Of a stretch of DNA of 64,000 nucleotides, positions 56,039 through 63,943 are shown in pieces. The stretch spans positions 1-64,000 of the forward strand of contig JBIKSI010000001.1 in NCBI GenBank assembly GCA_044348665.1. Direction: 5' to 3'. The number at the start of each line of letters is the position of its first letter. Position 1 is the first letter of the stretch. The notes beneath the pieces were generated by a model. It was not told where the DNA came from and made no database searches. It was given only the letters and a program-made list of their open reading frames with translations. The DNA is from M2408 sp044348665. Lineage in GTDB: Bacteria; Bacteroidota; Bacteroidia; Flavobacteriales_D; Crocinitomicaceae. A program made the position numbers and the translations under genes.

Positions 56039-56992
56039 TTATTTTTTAACTGCTCGTTCCAATCTGTCGTTGATAGTTTTTCCTAATCCTTCGTCAGGAA
56101 ACCTTTCTGCAATGATGATGTCACAGTCAGAATTATCTAATTGATGTAGTGCCTTGTAAAGATTCATTGCTGCTTCTTCCAAATTACCTATTTCGGATAA
56201 TATTTCCTTATAGCAATTCTTATTCGGGCTGAAGAAATCCTTAAATAAAATGAAGCCTACTTTTTTATCTGTGAAATTTTTATACAATTCTTTCACATTA
56301 TTTGTCAAAAATGTTTCTTTTTTAGGAGCATAGTGCTTGCTTAACATTCCTGGAGCTTCTGGTTTTTTGTTGTCTTTCGTTTTAAAGCCAATTTTTCCTA
56401 TCACTTTTTCTACATCGTTGATTGTAATTGCACCATGACGATATAAAATTGCTTCATTATTATCAAATCCAATTATGGTTGATTCAAGTCCATTTTTGCA
56501 TGTGCCTCCTTCAAGAATAACTTCTAATTTATCGCCAAAATAAGTTTGAACATGCTGGCTTGTTGTAGGACTAATGGATCCAAAAGGATTTGCACTTGGA
56601 GCGGCTAATGGGAAGTTTAGTTTGTTTAAAAGTTCCAAGGCAGTTGGGTGATTTGGAACACGGATAGCAACTGTGTTTTTTCCGCCTGTAACCGCCTCAG
56701 GTATTGTGTCTTTTTTAGTGAGCACTAAGGTGAGCGGTCCTGGCCAAAAATGCTTTGCGAGAATTATCGCTTTTTCAGGTATGTCTTGAGCAATATTATC
56801 AAGGTAATCTATTGATTTGATATGTACAATTAAAGGATTGAAACTAGGTCTATTTTTAAGGGAAAATATTTTGTTTACTGCATCTTCAGTGAAGGCATTT
56901 GCAGCTAAACCGTACACTGTTTCTGTTGGGATTGCGACTAATTCTCCTTGGTTGAGTGCAGAAATAGCTTTATCTAAATTTGTCGTTATCAT
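56039..56992 (-). CDS. Threonylcarbamoyl-AMP synthase, Sua5 type
   Basis: A 317-aa enzyme that makes threonylcarbamoyl-AMP from threonine, ATP and bicarbonate for the t6A modification of tRNAs reading ANN codons. The YrdC domain (about 1-200) has AIPTETVYGLAANAF, KNRPSFNPLIVH, FWPGPLTLVL, VAIRVPNHP and PLAAPSANPFGSISPT. The C-terminal Sua5 domain is joined by a linker with APGMLSKHYAP. Length agrees with Sua5 rather than the short TsaC. Its start overlaps the bioA stop by 4 bp. Confidence 0.95.
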   Translation of the reverse strand: MITTNLDKAISALNQGELVAIPTETVYGLAANAFTEDAVNKIFSLKNRPSFNPLIVHIKSIDYLDNIAQDIPEKAIILAKHFWPGPLTLVLTKKDTIPEAVTGGKNTVAIRVPNHPTALELLNKLNFPLAAPSANPFGSISPTTSQHVQTYFGDKLEVILEGGTCKNGLESTIIGFDNNEAILYRHGAITINDVEKVIGKIGFKTKDNKKPEAPGMLSKHYAPKKETFLTNNVKELYKNFTDKKVGFILFKDFFSPNKNCYKEILSEIGNLEEAAMNLYKALHQLDNSDCDIIIAERFPDEGLGKTINDRLERAVKK

Positions 56993-58245
56993 TGTTTATC
57001 CTCTTTTAATTTTATCCATTTTTTGATGATGTTGATGGTCATTTTTAATTCTTTTTTCTTTATAATATATGCTGGCATGATATAAATGATATTTCCTATT
57101 GGACGGATCCAAATATTATTTTTGAGAGAAAATTCATTAAATCCCTTCACATATTTTTTGTCAGTAAATTCAATTGCTCCAATTGCACCAATAACTCTTT
57201 TTTCTTTGATAAGTTTTGAATTTATTTTTTCAAAACCCTTTTCTATTATCTTTTGAATGTTGGCAATTTTCAAAAGATAGTTTTCACGTTCAAATATTTC
57301 TATGCTTTTTAAAGCTAATGAACACGCCAATGGATTTCCCATAAATGTTGGTCCATGCATAAAGGCCTTTTCATGATTATCTGCCAAAAAGCTGTTATAT
57401 ACTTTTGAATTTGCAATTGTAGCTGCATGTCCCATATATCCTGCTGTAAGACCTTTTCCAAGCACCAAAATATCGGGGATAGACTTTGAATGTTCACAAG
57501 CAAACATCTTCCCAGTTCTTCCAAAGCCAGTTGCAACTTCATCAAATATTAAAAGTACATCATATTTGTTGCATAACTTGCGCACATAATTAAGATAAAT
57601 TGGACTGTAAATTTTAAATCCACCGGCGCACTGAACGATCGGTTCTAGGATGAATGCAGCAAGTTGATCTTGATGATCTTTCAATACATTTTCTAAAATT
57701 CCGATGTGATTTTTAAGCTTTGTTTCTTCAAAACCTCCCGCAGGGGAATCAACAAAATAACCTTTTTTTAAAACGTGAGAAAAGGCAGTTACAAAATCAG
57801 AATCATCACTAATTTCCATTGCTTTAAACGTGTCTCCGTGGTAAGCTGAGCTAAGTGATAAAAACTTGGTTTTGTCATTTTTTCCTTGATTTCGCCAATA
57901 TTGAATAGACATCTTTAAAGAAACCTCCACCGCAACAGAACCACTGTCTGAAAAAAAGACATGATTCAATCCTTTTGGTGTAATTTCAACTAGTTTTTCT
58001 GCTAATTTTAATGCGGGTTCATGGGTAAGTCCACCCAGCATGATGTGTGATATTTTATCAATTTGTTTTTTCAAACAAGTGTTTAATTCCTTGTGAGAAT
58101 AACCGTGAATAGCCGACCACCAAGATGATACTGCGTCAATTAAAATTGTGCCGTCATCCAAAAATATTCGAGCGCCTTTTCCTTTTTTTACAATGGGAAA
58201 TGCCTTTGCTGTTTTCATTTGAGTATATGGATACCAGATTGACAT
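56989..58245 (-). CDS. bioA: Adenosylmethionine-8-amino-7-oxononanoate aminotransferase
   Basis: A 418-aa PLP enzyme that transfers an amino group from S-adenosylmethionine to KAPA, giving DAPA in biotin synthesis. Visible: the start with SIWYPYTQM, DAVSSWWSAIHGYSH, SSAYHGDTFKAM, the PLP aspartate in LIFDEVATGFGRTG, the PLP lysine in VLGKGLTAGYM and HGPTFMGNPLACS. Other bio genes are not in the window. The next gene overlaps it by 4 bp. It starts 60 bp behind a lipoprotein gene. Confidence 0.95.
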   Translation of the reverse strand: MSIWYPYTQMKTAKAFPIVKKGKGARIFLDDGTILIDAVSSWWSAIHGYSHKELNTCLKKQIDKISHIMLGGLTHEPALKLAEKLVEITPKGLNHVFFSDSGSVAVEVSLKMSIQYWRNQGKNDKTKFLSLSSAYHGDTFKAMEISDDSDFVTAFSHVLKKGYFVDSPAGGFEETKLKNHIGILENVLKDHQDQLAAFILEPIVQCAGGFKIYSPIYLNYVRKLCNKYDVLLIFDEVATGFGRTGKMFACEHSKSIPDILVLGKGLTAGYMGHAATIANSKVYNSFLADNHEKAFMHGPTFMGNPLACSLALKSIEIFERENYLLKIANIQKIIEKGFEKINSKLIKEKRVIGAIGAIEFTDKKYVKGFNEFSLKNNIWIRPIGNIIYIMPAYIIKKKELKMTINIIKKWIKLKEDKQ

Positions 58246-58305
58246 TCTATTTTAAATTTTAAAAATGGATAGTTGCCCGTTTATTTTAATGAAAGATTAT
58301 TAAAT

Positions 58306-58878
58306 TTATTTCTTTTGTTTTTCGAAAATTTCTAGATATTCACTGAATTCATTCATTAATTCTTCTGAATCGCTATTCCTCACATTTAATTCTTTTTCTT
58401 TACTACTCTTGAATTCTTTTAAAAATTCTCCCTCGTTAAAATAATACATTTTATCTAACTCACTTTTTTGTTTTCCTTTTTTCCCTTCACCATTATCTTC
58501 AATAACAACTAGAATTAAACCTTTATCGTCAGCATAAAATACCTCAGTTCTTTTAGAAATTCCTTCATACGCGTAGGTTTTTACTTTAACGACTTTATCA
58601 TTATTTACATAAAAATGTATTTTACTCCATTTTTGTTTAACTTTTTCTCTGAGATTTTCTGTTTTAAGCTCAACAGGCTTTATAGCTAGGGCTTCAATTT
58701 CACCTCTTTTTAAGTCGATGCTTTCTATTAATTTTTTATCATCTTCAAGCTTTGACTTTGAATCCAGATTTTCACTTGATTTTGTCCCAAGGTTATCTGC
58801 TTTTGCGTCATTACTATTGCAGCTAGCTAAAAGTATGGTAGCTGAAAATATACCAAGAATAATTTTGCTTTTTTTCAT
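58306..58878 (-). CDS. Hypothetical charged lipoprotein
   Basis: A 190-aa lipoprotein (LLASCNSND, cysteine near residue 20) with a highly charged, Lys/Glu-rich mature part. One segment (KIHFYVNNDKVVKVKTYAYEG, visible core FYVNNDKVVKVKTYA) suggests a small beta domain. I do not recognise a family. It starts 16 bp behind the DUF6671 gene and so is likely in the same transcript. Confidence 0.8.
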   Translation of the reverse strand: MKKSKIILGIFSATILLASCNSNDAKADNLGTKSSENLDSKSKLEDDKKLIESIDLKRGEIEALAIKPVELKTENLREKVKQKWSKIHFYVNNDKVVKVKTYAYEGISKRTEVFYADDKGLILVVIEDNGEGKKGKQKSELDKMYYFNEGEFLKEFKSSKEKELNVRNSDSEELMNEFSEYLEIFEKQKK

Positions 58879-58894
58879 TTTTGTTTAATTTATA

Positions 58895-59737
58895 TTAAGG
58901 ATTACAGAAGTTACAATACATTGGATCCTCTGTTTGTTTTTTGTGCGGGAAAAACTCTTCTTGCTCGTAATTACAAGCAAGACATTTCGAGATGTATTTT
59001 AGAGTCGAAGCAGTTGGGAAATTACAAAGTTCACAGGGTAAACCAGCTTTAGCATCTGTAATTTGAAATCCAGGAGTATTACAAGAAGGACAAGTAAGTT
59101 GAAGTGTGTCAACTAATTTTTTTGTTAATTCTTTTATGTTTTCCATGCGACTTGGATTGTACATCGCTCGCATATCCGTTTCGCAGTGTACTTTTTTATT
59201 TTTTTCAATAAGTCGATGAAATAGTTCATTGGCTTCTTCAAGTTCAGTTATCCCTTTAAAAAAATGCCCATTTGAACTATCTTTCAGGATAATTGCATGT
59301 GAAGGAAACTTTACTCTTTCTAAAAATTGATGAAAATCCGCTTCCGATGAGATCTCTTCTTGCGAAAAATTGGTATTTGTTGAAAGTAATTTTACACTTA
59401 ATTCAAAATTGTTTTTTTTGTCAAATAAATACAAAAATTCTTCATTACATGGAGCAAAAAAAATTGATGGATGGGGACCAAATGAACCTTCACTTGCCAA
59501 GACCAAGTCACAATCAGAGTTTTCCAAAGCTAATTTTGCTTTTTGCCTTACGCATTCTATTGGACCAGATTTTCGTTCAATTTCACCCGTGAAAGTGCCT
59601 AATGAATCGGTGTCGAAATTAGGTAAAACAATAGAATCTATATTAAAAGCCTCTTTTAGGATTGGTCCAACAACTGCTTCTTTGTGATGCTTTGTTGCAA
59701 TTAAAATTTTTCGATTAATTAAATCTTTTAATTCCAT
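58895..59737 (-). CDS. DUF6671 family protein with zinc-ribbon tail
   Basis: A 280-aa soluble protein matching the DUF6671 pattern: KILIATKHHKEAVVGPIL, LGTFTGEIERKSGPIE, LVLASEGSFGPHPSIFFAPCNEE, and CETDMRAMYNPSRM. The C-terminal 70 residues hold four CxxC-like pairs (CPSC, CELC, CLAC, CNFC), enough for two zinc ribbons. No function is established. It lies 121 bp behind the 81-aa gene, with a terminator-like hairpin between them, and so may have separate or reduced expression. Confidence 0.85.
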   Translation of the reverse strand: MELKDLINRKILIATKHHKEAVVGPILKEAFNIDSIVLPNFDTDSLGTFTGEIERKSGPIECVRQKAKLALENSDCDLVLASEGSFGPHPSIFFAPCNEEFLYLFDKKNNFELSVKLLSTNTNFSQEEISSEADFHQFLERVKFPSHAIILKDSSNGHFFKGITELEEANELFHRLIEKNKKVHCETDMRAMYNPSRMENIKELTKKLVDTLQLTCPSCNTPGFQITDAKAGLPCELCNFPTASTLKYISKCLACNYEQEEFFPHKKQTEDPMYCNFCNP

Positions 59738-59808
59738 TTAGCTTTTTCATTTTTTGCCATCCATCTAGCACCAATTTCAAAATAAAATTTAATTTTTAAC
59801 ATTGTCTT

Positions 59809-59843
59809 AAAAAAGAAACCACCTCGATTTAACGAAGTGATTC
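59809..59843 (-). terminator. Intrinsic terminator between the 81-aa and DUF6671 genes
   Basis: On the minus strand a 10-bp stem (right arm 59833-59842, left arm 59817-59826, two wobble pairs, 6-nt loop) is followed by TTTCTTTTTT. It should end or attenuate the transcript coming from the upstream run. Confidence 0.65.
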
Positions 59844-59858
59844 CCTTTTATTTGTGAT

Positions 59859-60104
59859 TTAAGAAATGATTAAATTACTTGTTAAGTTAAGTGAACTCGA
59901 TTCACTTTTTGCAATGGAATTTTTCAATTCAGAAAGATTCAATTGTAGTTCTTTGATGCGATTTTCTCTCATTTTAATATCTTCTTCATTGCTACTTAAA
60001 TTTATTTTATTTTCTAAGAAGCTAATTTTTACTCGAATGATTGATTCGACTAAATTTATTGCCTCCGTGTTACTGAAGTTGCCGTTTATTAAATTGATTT
60101 CCAT
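59859..60104 (-). CDS. Small unknown protein, NLINGxFS type (81 aa)
   Basis: An 81-aa soluble, mostly helical protein. Its first 30 residues (NLINGNFSNTEAINLVESII, then VKISFLENK) align with those of the 90-aa protein at 62176-62448: NLING, FS, A, I, KI and F in the same positions. The remaining part looks like a coiled coil (EDIKMRENRIKELQLNLSEL). It follows the second MscS-like gene by 12 bp. Function unknown; the conserved N terminus and its company argue that it is a real gene. Confidence 0.75.
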   Translation of the reverse strand: MEINLINGNFSNTEAINLVESIIRVKISFLENKINLSSNEEDIKMRENRIKELQLNLSELKNSIAKSESSSLNLTSNLIIS

Positions 60105-60116
60105 AACTTAAAATTT

Positions 60117-60629
60117 TTAATTAGAATTAGTTTTTTCTATTGGATCTTCGATTGAAAATGAACTTTTTAAGAGCAGCGCATTTGGCACTGTTAAAGTAGC
60201 TTTTTTTGTTTTAACATAGACAAAAAAATAACTTATATCAATTAGTTCTCCTTCGATGTCTTTGCCTTCGTAGGTAAATGAAATTCTATCTCCAACTTTA
60301 ATTGGATGTTGAAAAAACAGGATAATACAAGCGGTAATGTTTGACAAGATTGACATTTCCGCAAACAAAGCAACACCAAAAACCGTTATTAGTGAACTTG
60401 CAAAAAGTAAAATGTTTTCTTGTTTTACACTCCAAATTGCTGAAATAATGATTATCGTGATAACATATAAAATTAGATTTATAAGCTTTATAATATCCTT
60501 TTTTTCCGCATTTTTGAAGTAAGATTTTACGATGGTAAGTTTCACAAAATAATTTGAAACCAAACGAACTACAAATAGCAAAGCTAAAACCGTTACTGTT
60601 TCTATTAGTTGAACTTTGTATAATTCCAT
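60117..60629 (-). CDS. Second short MscS-like channel protein
   Basis: A 170-aa paralogue of the product of 52848-53366. It has the same layout: opening KVQLIETVTVLALL, two further helices with AIWSVKQENILLFA, pore helix SILSNITACIILFFQHPIKVGDRI, then the beta domain ending in TVPNALLL. The large C-terminal cage of MscS is missing. It could be a mechanosensitive or small-solute channel. It lies between isocitrate dehydrogenase and the 81-aa gene, 72 bp behind the former. Confidence 0.87.
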   Translation of the reverse strand: MELYKVQLIETVTVLALLFVVRLVSNYFVKLTIVKSYFKNAEKKDIIKLINLILYVITIIIISAIWSVKQENILLFASSLITVFGVALFAEMSILSNITACIILFFQHPIKVGDRISFTYEGKDIEGELIDISYFFVYVKTKKATLTVPNALLLKSSFSIEDPIEKTNSN

Positions 60630-60651
60630 TGATTGTTATTCTTTCTTATTA

Positions 60652-60685
60652 ACCAAGTCCTTAGCTTTTTAACCAAGGACTTGGT
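60652..60685. repeat. Perfect 11-bp inverted repeat with alternative hairpins
   Basis: ACCAAGTCCTT (60652-60662) pairs with its complement at 60675-60685. The right arm is also part of its own small palindrome (ACCAAG-GA-CTTGGT, 60672-60685), so two exclusive foldings are possible. It lies between the icd stop and the MscS-like start. There is no T-run behind it on the minus strand, so it is not an ordinary terminator. Confidence 0.6.
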
Positions 60686-60701
60686 GTTGTACTTTTCAAT
60701 T

Positions 60702-62138
60702 TTATTGTCCTTGAGCTGCCGAAAACGCCTCTTTTCCATCAAACTTATATAGATTTTCTGTTTTAATTACATCTACATTTTGACTTAATGCATTGTTTTG
60801 CAAGTCGATGATCGTTTCCTTCGTAAACTTTTGACCTTCTTTAGCCTTGAATCTGCATCGCCAATGATCGGTGCAAAATGTTTCACTAAATCCGTCTGGC
60901 CATACCTTAATTCCTCTGTTTGTGATCATGGAAAGTTGAGAGCTAGTGCTTTCAATTTTTTTAATGATTGTAGACAATTCATCTGCTTCAGTGCCATTCC
61001 AATGAACAAAAACATCCACTCCGATTAATTCTTTTTCCTTTTGTGCCTTGCGAACATATTTTGGAAGATTTAATGCAGAATTATTAGAGTAAGAGGCTTG
61101 CTTGAAAATTGTTGGTTTATTTCCTAAGTTTGCGATAACTGCGTCCGCAAATTCTTTAGTACCTACTTTTTCTTTACTGACACCTTCTTTAAAAATATCG
61201 TAAGTATGAATTCCATCTTCCATCGTTCTTAACCAAGCATTTTGAATTTTTTCAGCAGCTGCGGTTTCACCAATATGATTCAACATCATAACTGCTCCTT
61301 GCAATAATCCAGATGGGTTTGCCATGTTTTGTCCTGCTCTTCTTGGTGCTGAACCATGAATTGCCTCAAACATAGCACATTCTTCTCCAATATTAGCTGA
61401 ACCAGCCAAACCAACAGACCCAGCAATTTGTGCAGCAACATCAGAAAGCACATCACCATATAAATTTGGCATCACGATCACGTCGAAAGCTTCAGGAGTA
61501 TCTGCCAATTTCGCTGCGCCGATATCAACAATCCAATGCTCGTTTTCTATTTCAGGATATTCTTTCGCAATTTCATCAAATACTTGGTGGAAAAGTCCAT
61601 CAGTTTGTTTCATGATATTGTCTTTTGTGAAACAAGTAACTTTCTTTCTGTTTTGTTGTTTCGCATATTCAAAAGCATAGCGAACAATCTTTTCGCACCC
61701 TGGACGGCTGATTAATTTCAAACATTGAACCACTTCGTCTGTTTGTTGGTGCTCAATTCCAGCATATAAATCTTCTTCATTTTCGCGGACAATTACCACG
61801 TCCATAATCGGATGTTTTGTACTAACAAAAGGGTGAAAACTCATGCAAGGACGCACATTGGAATACAAACCTAAGAATTTACGCGTTGATACATTTAAAC
61901 TTTTGTATCCGCCACCTTGTGGAGTTGTGATAGGTGCTTTTAAGAAAATTTTATTTCTTCTCACAACATCCCAAGACTCTTTTGAAATCCCAGAGGTATT
62001 TCCAGAAAGGTAAACTTTTTCACCTACTTCAATTTCTTCAAAATCCACTTTAGCTCCTGCGGCTAAAACAATTCTTAAGGTTGCGTCCATGATTTCAGGT
62101 CCAATTCCATCACCTTTTGCAATAGTTATTTTTCTCAT
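60702..62138 (-). CDS. icd: NADP-dependent isocitrate dehydrogenase (extended form)
   Basis: A 478-aa isocitrate dehydrogenase that yields 2-oxoglutarate, NADPH and CO2. The beta-decarboxylating dehydrogenase core covers about 1-335 (GDGIGPEIMDATLRI, KAPITTPQGGGYKSLNV, RENEEDLYAGIEH, NLYGDVLSDVAAQIAGS, EAIHGSAPRRAGQNMANP). A further C-terminal domain of about 140 residues (VDVFVHWNGTEADELS, FCTDHWRCRF) is that seen in Thermus-like and some Bacteroidota enzymes. NADP preference is assumed from the family. It is bracketed by the two small NLINGxFS genes and the second MscS-like gene. Confidence 0.93.
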   Translation of the reverse strand: MRKITIAKGDGIGPEIMDATLRIVLAAGAKVDFEEIEVGEKVYLSGNTSGISKESWDVVRRNKIFLKAPITTPQGGGYKSLNVSTRKFLGLYSNVRPCMSFHPFVSTKHPIMDVVIVRENEEDLYAGIEHQQTDEVVQCLKLISRPGCEKIVRYAFEYAKQQNRKKVTCFTKDNIMKQTDGLFHQVFDEIAKEYPEIENEHWIVDIGAAKLADTPEAFDVIVMPNLYGDVLSDVAAQIAGSVGLAGSANIGEECAMFEAIHGSAPRRAGQNMANPSGLLQGAVMMLNHIGETAAAEKIQNAWLRTMEDGIHTYDIFKEGVSKEKVGTKEFADAVIANLGNKPTIFKQASYSNNSALNLPKYVRKAQKEKELIGVDVFVHWNGTEADELSTIIKKIESTSSQLSMITNRGIKVWPDGFSETFCTDHWRCRFKAKEGQKFTKETIIDLQNNALSQNVDVIKTENLYKFDGKEAFSAAQGQ

Positions 62139-62175
62139 TTTTTGCTTATTTTTTATTTTATTGGTTTATAAATAG

Positions 62176-62448
62176 TTAACGTACAACAATTTTCACTTCA
62201 CCTTCAATGTGTAAAGTCACATCATCACTAAGTTGATTAATAAATGTGGAGATTTTTTCGCTATTATCTAATAAAATCGGAATTCGTTTAATGGAGTTTG
62301 CATCATCTTGTCCAAGCATTTCATTCGTGCTAAAGTTTTTTGCTTGATGAAATTGAATTTTGCTATTTATTAATTTAAGCAGCATCTCTTTTGCATCTTC
62401 TTTAGAAAATTCTCCATTAATTAAATTAAACTGTTCGTTTGTTTTCAT
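62176..62448 (-). CDS. Small unknown protein, NLINGxFS type (90 aa)
   Basis: A 90-aa soluble protein with the N terminus NLINGEFSKEDAKEMLLKLI, then SKIQFHQAK. This matches the 81-aa protein at 59859-60104. The second half (IKRIPILLDNSEKISTFINQL, ending in a strand-like VTLHIEGEVKIVVR) is different. It starts 42 bp behind the SPFH lipoprotein gene and 37 bp before icd. No function can be assigned. Confidence 0.75.
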   Translation of the reverse strand: MKTNEQFNLINGEFSKEDAKEMLLKLINSKIQFHQAKNFSTNEMLGQDDANSIKRIPILLDNSEKISTFINQLSDDVTLHIEGEVKIVVR

Positions 62449-62490
62449 TTTTTGCTTTCTTTAGATAAATTGTTTTTTAAAATCTCTGTT

Positions 62491-63261
62491 TTATTGTTCA
62501 ATAACAAAAGGTGTTTTTCCTTCGGTAATTATAACTTTACTATTTGGAGATTTGGAAAGTTCCAACAATGCTTCAATACTTCTCAATCGTAAAATTTCTT
62601 CAGTTAAACCTTCAGAAAGTATTTTTTGAGCATCTTTTGTTCCAGTTGCCTCAATAATTTTTCTTTCAGCCTCTAGTTTCTCTTGTTGCAGAATAAATAC
62701 CATACGCATGGCGTCTTGTTCCGCTTGTAATTTTTCTTCAATTGATTTCGCCAAACCATTAGGTAATTGGATGCTTTTCATCAAAACTGCTTCTACAACA
62801 ATGCCTTTGTCATCTAAATTATAAGCCATTTTGTGTTTGATTGAGTCTTCAATTTCTGATCGCATTCCGGAGTGCATATCTTTTGCAAAATAATTGGAAC
62901 AAACATCTGCTGAAGCCGAACGAAAAACATTTGAGATGATGTTTTCATAATCTGGACCAATGTTTTTAATTACCTTCGAAACACTCTCTTGTTCAATGCG
63001 GTACAAGATTGAAATCTGTGCAACAACACTTAATCCCTCTTTACTCGGTAAACTCAATGATAATTCAATATCATTTATTTGCGTATTTGTTTTAATAATT
63101 TTTGTTGTAAATGGATTGTACCAAATTGGACCCTGTGTGTAACTTTTTGGTGACAATTTACCAAGTTTTTGTTTTACACCTACTTGCCCTGGTCTGATTA
63201 TTGTGCAACTGCTAAAAATCACTAAACCTATTACTACTTGAATGATTACTAATTTTTTCAT
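62491..63261 (-). CDS. SPFH/prohibitin-family lipoprotein
   Basis: A 256-aa protein with an SPFH (stomatin/prohibitin) domain at about 25-190 (RPGQVGVKQKLGKL, VAQISILYRIEQES, IEDSIKHKMAYNLDDKGIVVE) followed by a helical coiled-coil region (SIEEKLQAEQDAMRMVF). It bears a lipobox (FSSC, cysteine near residue 19) instead of the usual transmembrane anchor. SPFH proteins form large membrane rings that guard proteases or organise microdomains. The gene lies 43 bp behind the membrane protein gene in the run that starts next to the LysR gene. Confidence 0.9.
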   Translation of the reverse strand: MKKLVIIQVVIGLVIFSSCTIIRPGQVGVKQKLGKLSPKSYTQGPIWYNPFTTKIIKTNTQINDIELSLSLPSKEGLSVVAQISILYRIEQESVSKVIKNIGPDYENIISNVFRSASADVCSNYFAKDMHSGMRSEIEDSIKHKMAYNLDDKGIVVEAVLMKSIQLPNGLAKSIEEKLQAEQDAMRMVFILQQEKLEAERKIIEATGTKDAQKILSEGLTEEILRLRSIEALLELSKSPNSKVIITEGKTPFVIEQ

Positions 63262-63304
63262 ATTTCAATTTTTATAATGAATAACTAATTTTTGATGAGG
63301 TAAA

Positions 63305-63853
63305 TCATTTTGATATCTCAATTTTGTAAATACTTTTGATTGGAATAAAACCTCCTCCTTTCAATAGGATTTTATCTTCTTTTTTCTTAATTATCAAATC
63401 GCTAATTTTTAAGTGCCTTCTAAAATCCTTGAAAAAGATGGTTACTTTTTTCCTAAACAAAACCCCAAGTCTTAGTGATAAAAGAATTTCCTTCATACGT
63501 CTGTTTTTCGCCTCATTATCCTCTAAAACATCTAACTCTGAAAACACTATTTTTTCTATTTCTCTGTTATGTATCGAACTACTTAGATAAAGAAATGGAT
63601 TTTCATTGTCTAGAGAATTCACTATAATTTTTTGCTCTTTTTTCTTTAAACTTACTCTGATAATTAGCATGATTACCATGATAACAATGAAGGCCAAAAT
63701 GAAATAGTGATGCGCTGCATAATCTAAAAAAAATGGTAATATTTTTAATTGGATTTCATCATAAAATACAACTGCAACCAACGCGAAAATTGCTACTAAT
63801 AAGCAAGTTATAATTAAGATGCTCATTTTTTTGGAGTGGAATAAATTTCTCAT
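63305..63853 (-). CDS. Hypothetical membrane protein (two helices, 182 aa)
   Basis: A 182-aa protein with two hydrophobic segments (about 11-30 and 45-67), then a basic soluble part with lysine-rich strands (KVTIFFKDFRRHLKISDLIIKKK). No family is recognised. It is the first gene of the minus-strand run and is divergent from the LysR gene. TATTTTTG on the minus strand (63886-63879) may be its -7 box. Confidence 0.75.
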   Translation of the reverse strand: MRNLFHSKKMSILIITCLLVAIFALVAVVFYDEIQLKILPFFLDYAAHHYFILAFIVIMVIMLIIRVSLKKKEQKIIVNSLDNENPFLYLSSSIHNREIEKIVFSELDVLEDNEAKNRRMKEILLSLRLGVLFRKKVTIFFKDFRRHLKISDLIIKKKEDKILLKGGGFIPIKSIYKIEISK

Positions 63854-63878
63854 GACTGTTTATTTTTAACGTGTTTTA

Positions 63879-63886
63879 CAAAAATA
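63879..63886 (-). promoter_or_regulatory. Possible -7 box of the minus-strand run
   Basis: TATTTTTG on the minus strand fits TAnnTTTG, 25 bp before the start at 63853. It lies in a 90-bp divergent gap shared with the LysR gene. Confidence 0.35.
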
Positions 63887-63911
63887 CAGCATCAATTCAT
63901 TAAAAATAATT

Positions 63912-63919
63912 TATATTTG
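63912..63919 (+). promoter_or_regulatory. Possible -7 box of the LysR gene
   Basis: TATATTTG matches TAnnTTTG exactly, 24 bp before the ATG at 63944. Confidence 0.45.
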
Positions 63920-63943
63920 TAATGTTTATTATAATAAATAGTT

